Shown here one piece after another: positions 10,966 through 20,930 of a stretch of DNA of 64,000 nucleotides; position 1 is the first letter of the stretch, and the number at the start of each line of letters is the position of its first letter. The stretch comes from Lichenostomus cassidix (taxonomy: Eukaryota; Chordata; Aves; Passeriformes; Meliphagidae): assembly GCA_008360975.2 (NCBI GenBank), contig CM039195.1, forward strand, positions 14,251,010-14,315,009, given 5' to 3'. The notes under the pieces were generated by a model that was given only the letters and a program-made list of their open reading frames with translations, did not search any database and was not told where the DNA came from. The translations under genes and the position numbers were made by a program.

Positions 10966-12153
10966 GCACCCACGCGTGGGGCCCACGTACTGGCACAGGT
11001 GGCAGGAGCAGGGCAGGGCACCGGGGCAGTGACAGAGCAGAGAGCACCTCCTGTCGGCCCCGGGGAGCCCACCCTGGTGGGGCTGTGCTGGAGGTGAGAG
11101 GCCATGGCAGCCGTGTCCCCACGGGATGGACACTGACTCAGGGACAAGTTGGTGACAACTAGGGAGGTGCTCAGGGAGGGACCCACCCCCTCAGTGCAGC
11201 CCACCTTGAAGCAGGGCAGGATGGGAAGAAGCCTGTGGGCAGAAGCCATCGGTGTCCATCCCTTGCCGACGCCTGTCCCTGCAGCCACCATGCAGGGCCC
11301 TGGGCCACCACACTGCCACCCCAGGCACTGCACCCCCTCCCGGGCTGAGAACACCAAACTCATGCCACCTGTGGCTTGACACAGGCTGGATGCCACTGGT
11401 CAGCTCCAACCCGGGCTGGGCTCTGGGACAGGAATCCTGGGAATTCTGTGCACCCCTCCTGCCAGCAGCACCCACACCCAGGCCCCTGTGGATCCCTGGC
11501 ACTCGTGTTCCCCCACCTGGGCAGTGACTCACAGGAACAGAGGCTCCAGAACCTCATGATTTACACCCAAACAAATCCTACAGCTTCCTGCACCCCGGGG
11601 GGAAGGACAGACTGCCTGGATTAATGCAGCTGATGGCCCTGAGTCCTCCCCAGGGCTCGCTGGGGACAGTCAATGCCTGGGGGGCTCCTGGCTGGAGCAG
11701 GCAGGGGCTCTGCTCCCGGGCTGGCAGCGTGGGCCAGGAGCCGGCGGTGGCTCAGTGCCACGGAGGAGCAGTTGGGCACAACATGTGCCAGCATTCACAC
11801 CTCGCATTCCTGCCGGCTGCCCGGCTAATTCCGGCACCGGCACATTCTCCTTGGCTGTGGCTCAGCAGCGCCGATGCGAGAGGAGATTTCGGGGAAGGGG
11901 GAGGCGAGCGCCGGTGCTGCTGCCGAGAGGGACAGGCCCTGGGGCAGCCTCGTGGCTCTCCTTGTGGACCCCCAGCTGCAGCGTCCCCCCGGCCCAGCCA
12001 GGCAGGGAGGAGCAGCGACTGCCCAGGGACCCTGCTCAGGTGAGCAGGGGTGGTGGGATGGCTCTGGGATGGATCTGGGGTGGCTACAGGAGGCTGTGGG
12101 TGCACACACTGCTGCCCGCAGCCCTACTTGCTCCCACGGGCACAGCGGCACTG

Positions 12154-12201
12154 CACGGCACGGCACGGCACGGCACGGCACGGCACGGCACGGCACGGCA
12201 C
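12154..12201 (+). repeat. Pentanucleotide array (GGCAC)n
   Basis: About nine to ten perfect CGGCA units. It gives the HGTAR repeats in plus frames. Confidence 0.95.
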
Positions 12202-12475
12202 TGCACAGGCTGCCCACCGGGCTCCCTGGAGAGCTGCTGCCCGGGAAGCACATCCCGGATGGCCACAGGTGCTCTGCGCGCAGCTTCTCCCGGCACAGCA
12301 CGGGCTCTGGAGTCCTCCGGCCGGGAGAGGATGCGCCTGCTCCAAAGGAAACTTTGGCGCGGCCCACGCCAGGCGCTGTCCCTCAGCCCGGCTCGGTGCC
12401 CTGCTCCCGTGCCATGCCCTACTGTGGGTTCGTGGCGTGTCCCCACCAGCGCCGTCCCGGGGTCGCGGCACTGAC

Positions 12476-12537
12476 CTGTGCAGGTGCAGGGGCTGCAGCT
12501 CCTCTTTCTGGAAGCAGACGAAGCAGAAGGAATCCAT
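12476..12537 (-). CDS. Candidate short first coding exon, minus strand (20 codons + 2 nt)
   Basis: On the minus strand, ATG at 12537-12535 opens MDSFCFVCFQKEELQPLHLH. It runs into CACAG followed by a GTCAGT donor (GT at 12475-12474), leaving phase 2. Codons are G/C-ended in the manner of real exons, and there is a CxxC pair (Cys5, Cys8). The sequence upstream of the ATG is GC-rich, like a 5'UTR. I do not recognise the protein, I could not find its next exon to the left, and the donor has an uncommon C at +3. It may be chance open sequence. Confidence 0.25.
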
Positions 12538-13036
12538 CGCTCAGGGCCGGTGGCCACCGCGCCCGGGCGAGGGGCAGCGCAGGGCAGGCAGTGCCGGAGG
12601 GCTGTTGGCATCTTCCGGCTGGTGGTGGCCGGAGGCTCAGGCTGGCCCTGCCGGGGCCATGGTGTCGGGGAGCTCGTCACACGGCAGGGCTGAGCGCCGG
12701 GACAGGCCGCTCCCCGGGCACGGAGGCAACTCCGGGCTGTGCCATGTCCCGCGCCGCCCTCGCTCCGGGGTCAGCGATGCCCAGTGTCACCCCGGCACCC
12801 ATCGCGCTGCCCGGCCGGCTGCGCTGCCAGTCCTCAGGGGGTGCGAGCAGAGACTCGGGATGGCATCACCCACGCCAGGGCTCGGGCAGGGTGGGACGAA
12901 GCACCGGGCGAGCCTTGCGGTGCTTCACGGGCCGTGGGAAGCGGCTGTCCCTTGGCACCGGACGGTGCCCGTGCCGCTGTGAGGGAAAGTGTCCCCTGCA
13001 GCAGGTGGGGTCCGGCAGGGGCTGACAGGATCCAGC

Positions 13037-13078
13037 ACGGTCTGGAAGGGTCTGGAAGGGTCCGGCAGGGTCCGGCAG
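13037..13078 (+). repeat. Short 10 bp tandem repeat
   Basis: Four units of GGGTCTGGAA and GGGTCCGGCA types. Confidence 0.8.
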
Positions 13079-13079
13079 C

Positions 13080-13420
13080 CCAACACACCGACGGAGGGGG
13101 AAAGTTGTGCCGTCGTGGAGCGGCGGCTCCGCGGGGCTCGTCTCACCGGCAGAGCAGCCGCTCGCTCTGACAGCTAAAGCAGCGTGCGGGTATTAATAGC
13201 TCCCGACTCCCGCGGCGAGGCTGGAAGTTAACTCCTCCAATGCCGCCTGCCCGGGCTCCAGCCGCCCTCTCCCGGTGCCGATTGCTGCCTCCGGCTCGCC
13301 AGCCCCGGCTGAGACCGGGCAAACTCAGCCCGCCCACCCGGGGCACCGCGAGTCACCGAGGAGCCCGAGCTCTGCGTCTGGGGGCTCTGTGCGTCATCCC
13401 CGGGCTCTGTGCGACATCCC
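13080..13420 (-). promoter_or_regulatory. Small GC/CpG island with a minus-strand splice donor
   Basis: This is a CpG-rich block between repeat tracts. On the minus strand the sequence GCTCTGCCG is followed by GTGAGA, with the GT at plus positions 13146-13145. A minus-strand non-coding first exon about 13147-13350 is therefore possible. The open frame through it has no recognisable domain. It could be an alternative promoter of the gene to the left, or it may not be transcribed. Confidence 0.3.
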
Positions 13421-13450
13421 CGGGCTCTGTGTGACATCCCCGGGCTCTGG
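13380..13450 (+). repeat. 22 bp tandem repeat, about 3 copies
   Basis: Copies of CGGGCTCTGTGCGACATCCC with small changes, next to the 13.1-13.4 kb GC island. Confidence 0.85.
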
Positions 13451-13628
13451 CCAGCCCTTGGCACGGGGCACTTGGCACAACTGGAGGGAAATCTCCCAGC
13501 CTGGGTGGCCGTGGGTGCCCCGTGCCTGCTGGTGGTGGAGAAGGTAGCCTGGGAGCCATGCTGGGGACTTTGTCCCACTGCACAGGCACGGTGGGAGAGG
13601 GCACACTGCCATGGTGCCTTGTGAGGGG

Positions 13629-13682
13629 TGTCCCTGCCCCACAACAGTGTCCCTGCCCCACAACAGTGTCCCTGCCCCACAA
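13629..13682 (+). repeat. 19 bp tandem repeat, about 3 copies
   Basis: TGTCCCTGCCCCACAACAG repeated, the last copy incomplete, followed by diverged relatives to 13720. Confidence 0.9.
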
Positions 13683-14189
13683 ATGGTATCTGTGTCCCAT
13701 GATGGGTATCCCTGCCCCAAAAGGGACAGCTGCTGCAGGCAATGTCCAGCTGCTCCAGGGGGATACACCAGGCCACGCTGGGTCAGGAGCCCCCAAAGTC
13801 ACACGGCCCTGACCTCTGTTCCACTTCCACTGGGACTGGCTCAGGGACCCACACCAGTCCCCCAGGTCCCTGAGACCCAATCCTCATCCCTCACCCCAGC
13901 CCACACCCAGTGCCCAGGGACAGGAGCAACAGCCATGTCCTTGGGAAGTGGGAGGACATGGAGAGGCTTCCCCAGCCTGGCCTTGGGCTTCGTCATCTCT
14001 CGCCCTGAATTATTCAGTGAGTGGCTCTGCCTGTGGCGTCTGCTCTGGCCACACCCCTGTTAATGGCAAAAATCGATGGCTTTTTAATTCCTCATGGCCA
14101 GAAAGCTCCTGGCTGTGCTGCTCTGGGTCCTGTCCTCCCAGGAGAGCCTGGAGAGTAGTTTATCCCAATTTATTCTCAGAGAATCTTGG

Positions 14190-14582
14190 AATTCCAGTAT
14201 GGTTTGGGTTGGAAGAAACCTTAAAACCCATCTCATTCCATCCCCACTGCCACAGGCAGGGACACCTTCCACTAGCCCAGGTTGCTCCAAGCCCTGTCCA
14301 ACCTGGCCTTGGACACTTGCAGGGATCCAGGGGCAGCCACAGCTTCTCTGGACAACCTGTGCCAGGGCCTCCCCACCCTCACAGGGAGCAATTCCTTCCC
14401 AATATCCCATCTATCCCTGCCCTCTGGGTTAGCCATTCCCTCTTATCCTGTCCCTCCATCCGTTGTCCCAAGTCCCTCTCCAGCTCTCCTGGAGCCCCTT
14501 TAGGCACTGGCAGGAGCTCTGAGGTCTCCCTGGAGCTTCTCCAGGTGAACACCCCCAGCTCTCCCAGGCTGGCTGCACTGGG
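14190..14582 (-). mobile_element. CR1 LINE, 3'-end fragment
   Basis: GGTTTGGGTTGGAAGAAACC at the left end is followed in order by the usual CR1 blocks up to a CTCCCAGGCTGGCT end. It is 5'-truncated. Confidence 0.85.
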
Positions 14583-15716
14583 GCTGTGCAGGGTGTTTGC
14601 AGGGATTCTGTTTCCGTGCTGGTCCTTGGGAGCTGGGAGAAGCATCAGCATCCTGCAGGCACCACACTGAGGGAGTCCATGGGATCAGATCCTCCCACCA
14701 CAGCCAGACCCCAGGGCCCCAGCTCCCCTGGCACCAGGGCCCTGGCACCCACCCAGGCACCCACTCACCAGGAACGACAAAAAATGTTAAAATTTAATGC
14801 CTTTGCTAATGGGCAGAGCAAAGAGGAGCAGAAACCTGGAGAAAAAGGGAAGAGGATGAGTGTGCCCAGGCCTGGGGAGCTCCTAATGGCTTCTGGATTT
14901 ACAGCCCACTCCACCCCATACTTCCTGGAAGAAGAGGACATCTCACTTGGCTTGTGGGACCCTCCTGCTTCACTAAATAAAATCCCACCAAAATGTTGGA
15001 TCAAGAGGCCATTCAGGAATCCATGTGGCTCCTGGTGGATCCCCACAGGAGCCCCTGGTGAGGGACAGATCCCTCAGGATGACACCTTGCCCATGGGAGC
15101 TCAGGCTCCATCCAACTCCTCCACCACTGCCTGCACCTCTGCTGGTGTCCCACAGGATCGTGGGATGCTGAGAGCAGGGAGAGGCACAGGAGGGCAGGTC
15201 AGGACATCCTGCTGTGCTGCCTGGGTGCATTTGAGGTCTGGGAAGAAGGTTGGGGCAGACTGAACTCTGTGTAGGTTCAAAAGAAGCCACAGCCCAAACG
15301 AGTCCTTTCTCCCTGCCTGTCAGAGAGTGGGGGGAGAAAGCTGCTGTGGTTCCCACCTGCTCCTCTGGCTCTGGAGCTGCTGGAAAAGGTGATTGGGATA
15401 CTGGGATGGATTCCCAGGGCTCTCTTTCAAATACACTCAAGACATCAGACCCACAAAGCCTGTCTGAAGCTTGGTCTTGCTGTGCTACTCAATCCATTCT
15501 CCTTCTTAGGGGATCTCCTCAGCATCCTGGAGCCACCCTTCAGTGGGAACCGGGAAGCCATTCCAGGGATATAACCAGAGCCAAAACCCCAGCAGGGTGT
15601 GGAGCAGAGTGGGGTGGAGGCAGGCAGACCTGGCCAGGACTGGTGATGGTCATGAAGCCACAAAGGTCCCTTGGCCACCATGGAAGGTCCTGACCAGTCT
15701 GCCCAGCACAGGGATG

Positions 15717-15773
15717 TGGGATGGGATGGGATGGGATGGGATGGGATGGGATGGGATGGGATGGGATGGGATG
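15717..15773 (+). repeat. Pentanucleotide array (GGGAT)n
   Basis: About eleven units of ATGGG in perfect register. Confidence 0.95.
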
Positions 15774-16939
15774 GAATGACAGCCCCAGCTGAGCACCCTC
15801 CACCCCTGGGACACCAAGCTGGGGGTCCCTGTGTCCCACCCCACACCAAGGCAGGTGGAGGAGGATGGAGACCAATCCCAGGGAAAAGCTCTCCATGCCC
15901 AGGCTCTGGTGGGTTTATATCATTAATTATCCACATTTGTACATTCCACAGGAATTTGTACTCAGGAATTTTTACCTGCTGGGTTTTTACAGCTTGCTAA
16001 ATAAGCAAATTCCTTGCCAAGGAACTCGGGAGATGGGGGGAGCGGTAGGGCTCTGTGGACAAAACTTTCCCAAGCTGCTTTATTGGACTTATAAAACACA
16101 GTTTAACCCTTTTGATCAAGTTGCTTTGCATGAGGTGGCAGGGCAGTAAAATGCTCTTTTCTCCATGGCATTCCCAGTGAGTTACAGCTGGGTTTGTGGC
16201 AGGAACAATAAAGGAGATGGGAACAGAGCAGAGGGATGTGAGGGGAAGCACAGCCAGCTGCCGGCTTGGCGTGAGGCTCAGACTCACCCTGAGGGCAAAA
16301 CGCAAATGCTGCAAAACGGGAATAAAGCAATTAAATGTGATGAATATTTGAATGTGGGATTGGAGAGGCTGGAATCAAGGCTGGAGCAGTGCAGGAGGCT
16401 TGGAGAACAGGCATTTCAGTGCCTGTTTATAATAAAAATTGAGAGACAAACCATGTGGTAACAAATTATTTTTACAAATCCTGTTCTCTTCATCTCCCCA
16501 AACAGCTGTTCAGCTCCATGGCATTTCCATTCCTTCTGTGTTTTTGAAACGTGAAGTTACCAAATCAATTTAAAAAAAGGTGGATGGCTTCTCCCACCTC
16601 AGGGCTGGTCCAGGCACAGTCCCAGCCCTCCTGTTCCCTCTTTGGGGATGGAGGAGCCCCAAACTGAAACGAGGGCTGCCACAGTCACTGGTTTGGGGGA
16701 CTGTTGATTTGCTGTAAGAAGTGGCACTTCCAACACGGGGATAAAGCAGGACCAGGGTCTGGCATGGCTGCATGCCCAGGACAGGCTCTTCCTCATGCTC
16801 CAGTGGTGCTGGTGGCAGATGTGGAGATCCCACCTTGTTTTTTCATGGATCAACAACAACAGGATGTCCCTGTGTGGGCCCTGGTATTTCCCATGCGAGG
16901 CACAAGGAGACTGGGGACACCTTGATGTGTCTATAAGGT

Positions 16940-17275
16940 CTACAGGGGGCCTGGAAGGAAGATGGGGACAGACTCTTTATAGGAGCCTGGAGTGGCAGGA
17001 CAAGGGGAATGGCTTCCCACTGCCAGAGGGCAGGGATAGATGTGATATTGGGAAGGGATTGTTCCCTGTGAGGGTGGGCAGGCCCTGGCACAGGGTGCCC
17101 AGAGAAGCTATGGCTGCCCATGCATCCCTGGCAGTGTCCAAGGCCAGGTTGAATGGGGCTTGCAGCAGCCTGGGATAGTGGAAGGTGTCCCTGCCTATGG
17201 CAGGGGGGGTGGAATGAGATGGGCTTTGAGGGACCCTTTGAGGTCCCTTCCTACCCAAATCATGTTTTATGATTT
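16940..17275 (+). mobile_element. CR1 LINE, 3'-end fragment
   Basis: Plus orientation. It runs from CTCTTTATAGGAGCCTGGAG through GGTGTCCCTGCC and ends with GAGGTCCCTTCCTACCC and the degenerate octamer tail TTTTATGATTT. Confidence 0.85.
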
Positions 17276-17660
17276 CTTTGCCTTGGGACAGCTCTTTCTA
17301 AAGCAAAGACAAAGGCCTGCCCTGCTCAGCCCCACTTTCCATGCTGAAAGGTGTTCCACATCCTTGGGCTTTGCAGGGATCATAGGAATAGAGGAGAAGT
17401 TTCCCTGTAAGGATCCAGCAGTTGGGCAGAAGATTCTTTCCTTAGGTTCCCATCAGCTGCTCTGTGCCTGTGGCACAAGAGGTCTCTCCCTCCTCATCCC
17501 ACGCTGCTTCTCTTTTGGAGACCCCAAAAACCCCAAACCCCCCAGAGGGAAGCAGCAGGTGCCCCTGGTGAGGAGGGCAGCTCCCAGATCAGGACATCCC
17601 TGTCCCCACTGTCCCCAGCTCCTCGGAGCACGTGGCCTCACACTGCCCTGCCGGGATGAC

Positions 17661-17715
17661 AAACGGCGATAATGAGATTATCTTTTAATGATCACCATGG
17701 CAACGAGCCGTGCAG
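17661..17715 (+). promoter_or_regulatory. Regulatory-looking cluster: GATA-type sites and an X-box
   Basis: GATAATGAGATTATC (17668-17682) is followed by TTTTAATGATC and ATCACCATGGCAAC (17691-17704). The last reads GTTGCCATGGTGAT on the other strand and fits the RFX X-box. The block is not repetitive, unlike the tracts on either side. Confidence 0.4.
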
Positions 17716-17804
17716 CTGCACATCCCACTGGGAGCCCTGCTGAGGTGGCAGATCTGGGCAGCTCCAGCCTCGGATCAACATGGATGTACCTCGGCTCAGC
17801 CGGG

Positions 17805-18354
17805 GGAGCTGGAGAGGTCTTGGAGGGGGTTTGGAGGAGTCAGAGGGGTTCTGGAGATGTTTGAGGCATTTTGGAGATGTTGGGGGAGATTTTGGAGGAG
17901 TCGGAATGATTTTGGAAGTATTGGAGAGGTTTTGGAGGCATCGGAGTGTTTTGGTGGCATTAAAATATTGGGGAGATTTTGGAGGGAGTTTGGAGGTGTC
18001 AGAGGAGTTTTGGAGGTGTTGGAGAGGTTTTGGAGATGTTGGGGAGATTTTCAGGATGTTGGAGAGTATTTTGGAGGCATCTGAGTGTTTTGGTGGTGTA
18101 GAAAATGTTGGAGAGATTTTTGAGACATTCTGGAGACGCTGGAGGGGTTTTTGGAAAGGTTTGGAAGATGTTTTGGAGGTGTTGGAGAAATATTGGAAGG
18201 AGGACGTTTTGAAGGTTTTGGAGAGGTTTGGAGGTAGAAGAGAGGTTTCAAAGGTGTTGGAGAGGTTTGGAGGTGATGGAAAGGTTGTGAAGGGGTTGGG
18301 AAGGCATTTTGGAGAGGTTTAGAGGTTTTGTGGAGGTTTGGAGGTGTTGGAGAG
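17805..18354 (+). repeat. Degenerate GGAGGTTTTGGAGA minisatellite, left part
   Basis: Variants of TTTTGGAGGTGTTGGAGAGG are repeated for about 550 bp. They are strongly strand-asymmetric (G/T plus A, almost no C). The array is broken at 18355 by the LTR and continues beyond it. Confidence 0.9.
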
Positions 18355-18917
18355 TGTCCCGGGTTAATGATAAGACTCTCTCCTCCGAGAGCGAAGGGCC
18401 CCGACACCCCCTCCCCCACCCACAACAGAACCTCTCAGATGAAAGTGAAGAAAAACTATTTATTTAACAAAACCACGCAGAGTGCCCTACAAGGCACAGG
18501 GGAAGGGGAAAAACAAGGTGAAAGGCAGTTATTCAACCTGAATAAAAAGTCCTTTTCTCAGACGCAGTCCCTCTCCTCCTCGCCCCCACCCGGGGCCGGG
18601 TGGAGCTCCCTGGAGAGCTCTGCTGTCCTCTGGCCCTCCTGGGTCTCCGGGTGGCAAAGCAGATCGAAGAGAAGGGGTCCAAACGAGGAAAAAAGAAGAA
18701 GAATGGAAAAAACGGGAACAAAGCTCACTCCGACCCCCGTCCGAGCGACGAATCCTCCCCCGGAGCGAGGCTTGGGGAAAAATGTTTTCAAAAAAACCCG
18801 CGTTTCTCTCTGCGGCTGGGTGCAGTTAAAGAGACAGGACCACACATTTTTTTTCTTTCTTGGGCATATAAGCCAACGATAGGGGATAAAGGATTATCAT
18901 ATCATCAATCCAAGACA
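18355..18917 (-). mobile_element. Solo LTR of an endogenous retrovirus
   Basis: This 563 bp block is unlike its surroundings and has LTR hallmarks on the minus strand. It begins TGTC and ends GACA, carries a TATA-like element (plus GGCATATAAG near 18865) and has an AATAAA signal (plus TTTATT near 18459) after a GC-rich body. It is flanked by identical 5 bp GAGAG on both sides (18350-18354 and 18918-18922), which fits a target-site duplication. No internal gag, pol or env is present, so it is a solo LTR left by recombination. The 5 bp duplication favours an ERVL- or ERV1/K-like avian family, but I cannot name it. GAGAG is common in the host array, so the duplication is supportive rather than decisive. 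Confidence 0.8.
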
Positions 18918-19062
18918 GAGAGGTTTTGGAGGTTATGGTGATGGAGAGGTTTTGGAGGGGTAGGAGAAGTTTTGGAGTTTTTGGAGAGGTTTGGAGATTT
19001 TGGAGAGGTTTGGAGGTTCTGGGGAGGTTTGGAGGTTCTGGGGAGGTTTGGAGGTGGTGCCA
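18918..19062 (+). repeat. Degenerate GGAGGTTTTGGAGA minisatellite, right part
   Basis: Same unit type as the left part, e.g. GGGGAGGTTTGGAGGTTCT, resuming directly after the LTR. Confidence 0.9.
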
Positions 19063-20048
19063 AGGTTGCTTTTGGAGCTGATGCTCTTCCTGGGGCTGCA
19101 CACGTTGATCCATTGGCAGTTCCCAGCTGTGTTTCCTCCCCTGCTCATCCCTGGGCAGTCCCACCACCCTGCCTGGCCCAGGAGCAGCGTTTTCCCTGGA
19201 GCCCTGAGCAGGATGGGGGCCTGTGGGGTCAGTGCTCTGCTGAGAGCATGGAAATAAAATCCTCTCTGACAGAAAATCCTCCTGGAGACGCCGCAGGATG
19301 CTCAGCCCTAAGCTCCTTGGGGAGCCCTGGGAACAGCTGAGCCCCACGGAGGGTTTATTTTCCCTTCTCCCAGGGTTTAATCCTCTAAAGGAAGTGCCAG
19401 CCTTTGCAATGTCCCCACAGGGGTTTTGTCCCCTCTAAAGCCTGTTAAGCTGCTGGGTTCAGACACCTCTTGTCACTGCAGGTGCCATGGGAATTTGGGG
19501 ACCATAAGGAATATTCTGATCCGTATTAGCATCAGGGGTTTGGAGTTCCAGCTGTTCCCTACTCCTTGATTTTGACAGGCAGCATTTAGGGACTGAATTT
19601 CCTCTTTTTTTTTTCACATTAATCCACTGGATTAATGGATCTGGATCTCTCCATCAACATCTTCTCTCCTGGCCACATCAGGCATTGGAAAGCTGATGGC
19701 CTCAAAGAGCTCCAGGCTGAGGCAAACCTGGGACACAGGAATGGCCAGAGGATTCCATGCTGTGGAACTTTGCTGTCCTTGCTGAGGAGGGCTGGAAGGA
19801 TTGGGGGTTTGCCCTGCCACGGTTCATTTAATTACTTAATTAGTTCCATGGGCAGGATGCCAGGACCCACAGCTGGAGCCTTGGTAGCACTTCCTGGGGG
19901 CAGGAGATGGGAAACAGCACAGGGATCAACAGGGCTGTGCTGGGGGCAAGGCCCAGATCCAGACACAGGGCCAGCTCCAGCTGCAGGCTCAGGTCCAGCT
20001 CTGGCTCCATCCCCATCCCTATCCCCATCTCATCACACCCCATTCCCC
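19063..20048. other. Spacer upstream of the XPO6 promoter
   Basis: Single-copy sequence with no gene or named repeat, ending at the compound pentanucleotide array. Confidence 0.6.
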
Positions 20049-20181
20049 TCCTATCCTATCCTATCCTATCCTATCCTATCCCATCCCATCCCATCCCATC
20101 CCATCCCATCCCATCCCATCCCATCCTATCCTATCCTATCCTATCCTATCCTATCCCATCCCATCCCCTCCCATCCCATCC
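20049..20181 (+). repeat. Compound pentanucleotide array (CCTAT)n(CCCAT)n upstream of the XPO6 promoter
   Basis: The block order is CTATC units, then CCATC units, then CTATC units, then CCATC units. The mirror-like order suggests unit conversion or duplication within the array. It ends right at the CpG island. Confidence 0.95.
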
Positions 20182-20189
20182 CGTGTCCC

Positions 20190-20930
20190 TCGCCCCGCCC
20201 AAGCCCCGCCCACAAGGAGGCGTGTCCATCTCTAGCCCCGCCCCTCCTGGCACAGCCCAATCACCCCATTTCCTGCCGCGCGGGAAAGCAGCTGGTGCGC
20301 ATGCGCGGCATTGGGGGCGGGGCCAGGCGCACCTCCGGCCGTGCCCTTCCCTCCGCGCCCCGCGAGGCGCCGCGCCCTTCTCCAACATGGCGGCGGGCAG
20401 CGCGCCGCGCCGAGCTGCGCGTGCGCGGACAGCACCGCCTCGGCTCTGATTGGCTGCGGGCGCGCCGTGAGCGCTTCCGGTGGGAGGGCGGGGCGGGCCC
20501 GGGATGCGCCTGGCGTAGCCCCGGCACCGACACCGGCACCGCACCGCGCGGGCCGCGCCGCCCGCCGCTCCCGCCCCGTCCTCCCGCGGCCCTACCCAGC
20601 GCCCCGGGGCTCCCCGTCCTGCCGGCCGGGGGAGGCCCGGGGGCTGGGTGCCGGCGGCTCTCCGGTGCCCGTGGCTGCGCGGCCGGCGGGGGCTCGCCGG
20701 TGCATGGGCGGGGAGGCCCCGCCGTGCCACCGCCGGCCATGAGATGAGCGGAGCGCGGCGCCCTGCCTAGAGCCGCCCCGGTGCCACCGCGGCCATGGTG
20801 AGTCGGGGAGCGGGGCCCGGCGGGACGGGAGGCTGGGAGGAAGCGGCGGGGATTGTCCCGCGGGGCTCAGGGGCTGAGGGGCGGCGGGGCTGAGGGGCTG
20901 AGGGGGAGCTGCGCCCCGAGCCGCCCCGGG
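20190..20930 (+). promoter_or_regulatory. XPO6: CpG-island promoter and 5'UTR of XPO6
   Basis: This dense CpG island ends just after the XPO6 start codon. Visible motifs in order are GC boxes (around 20233-20244 and 20313-20324), a CCAAT box at 20257-20261, an E2F-like site GCGCGGGAAA at 20278-20287, an NRF1 palindrome TGCGCATGCGC at 20296-20306, a YY1-type AACATGGCGGC at 20384-20394, an inverted CCAAT (ATTGG) at 20449-20453, and an ETS/GABPA CTTCCGG at 20474-20480. There is no TATA box. This is the make-up of a constitutive housekeeping promoter with dispersed initiation, probably between about 20380 and 20700. The exact start sites cannot be read from sequence. Confidence 0.85.
20795..20797 (+). 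CDS. XPO6: XPO6 exon 1 coding part: initiator Met only
   Basis: The context is GCCGCGGCC-ATG followed directly by the donor GTGAGT at 20798. After splicing, the next base is the G of GCA (Ala2), which keeps a strong Kozak +4 G. The rest of exon 1 upstream is 5'UTR. The start codon is therefore separated from the remaining coding sequence by a 15,553 bp intron. Confidence 0.9.

Larger units (their letters stand above)
10966..13036. other. GC-rich non-coding DNA with one exon candidate
   Basis: It holds the GGCAC array and the minus-strand exon candidate at 12476-12537. The long plus-strand frames around 11.87-13.03 kb are open because of GC content and the array. Confidence 0.55.
13683..17660. 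other. Non-coding DNA with CR1 copies and a GGGAT array
   Basis: Two CR1 fragments (14190-14582 and 16940-17275) and the GGGAT array are recognised. The stretches 14600-15700 and 15800-16900 show no gene; 15910-16560 is AT-richer single-copy DNA. Confidence 0.6.

Noticed and set aside
10271..11396. Minus-strand frames with Pro-Ser, Pro-Arg and Pro-Val runs
   Set aside because: Dipeptide repeats come straight from the GGGGAC array. Their likeness to the Pro-Val run near the SBK1 C-terminus is coincidental, because no kinase domain accompanies them.
11874..13025. 383-codon plus-strand open frame
   Set aside because: It crosses the GGCAC array and shows no recognisable domain or exon structure.
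18355..18917. Protein-coding gene inside the block interrupting the minisatellite
   Set aside because: LTR-type ends, the polyadenylation signal and the target duplication explain it better than the short open frames.
19635..20747. 370-codon plus-strand frame running into the XPO6 promoter
   Set aside because: It is held open by the pentanucleotide array and the CpG island, and the real XPO6 start lies downstream in a different context.
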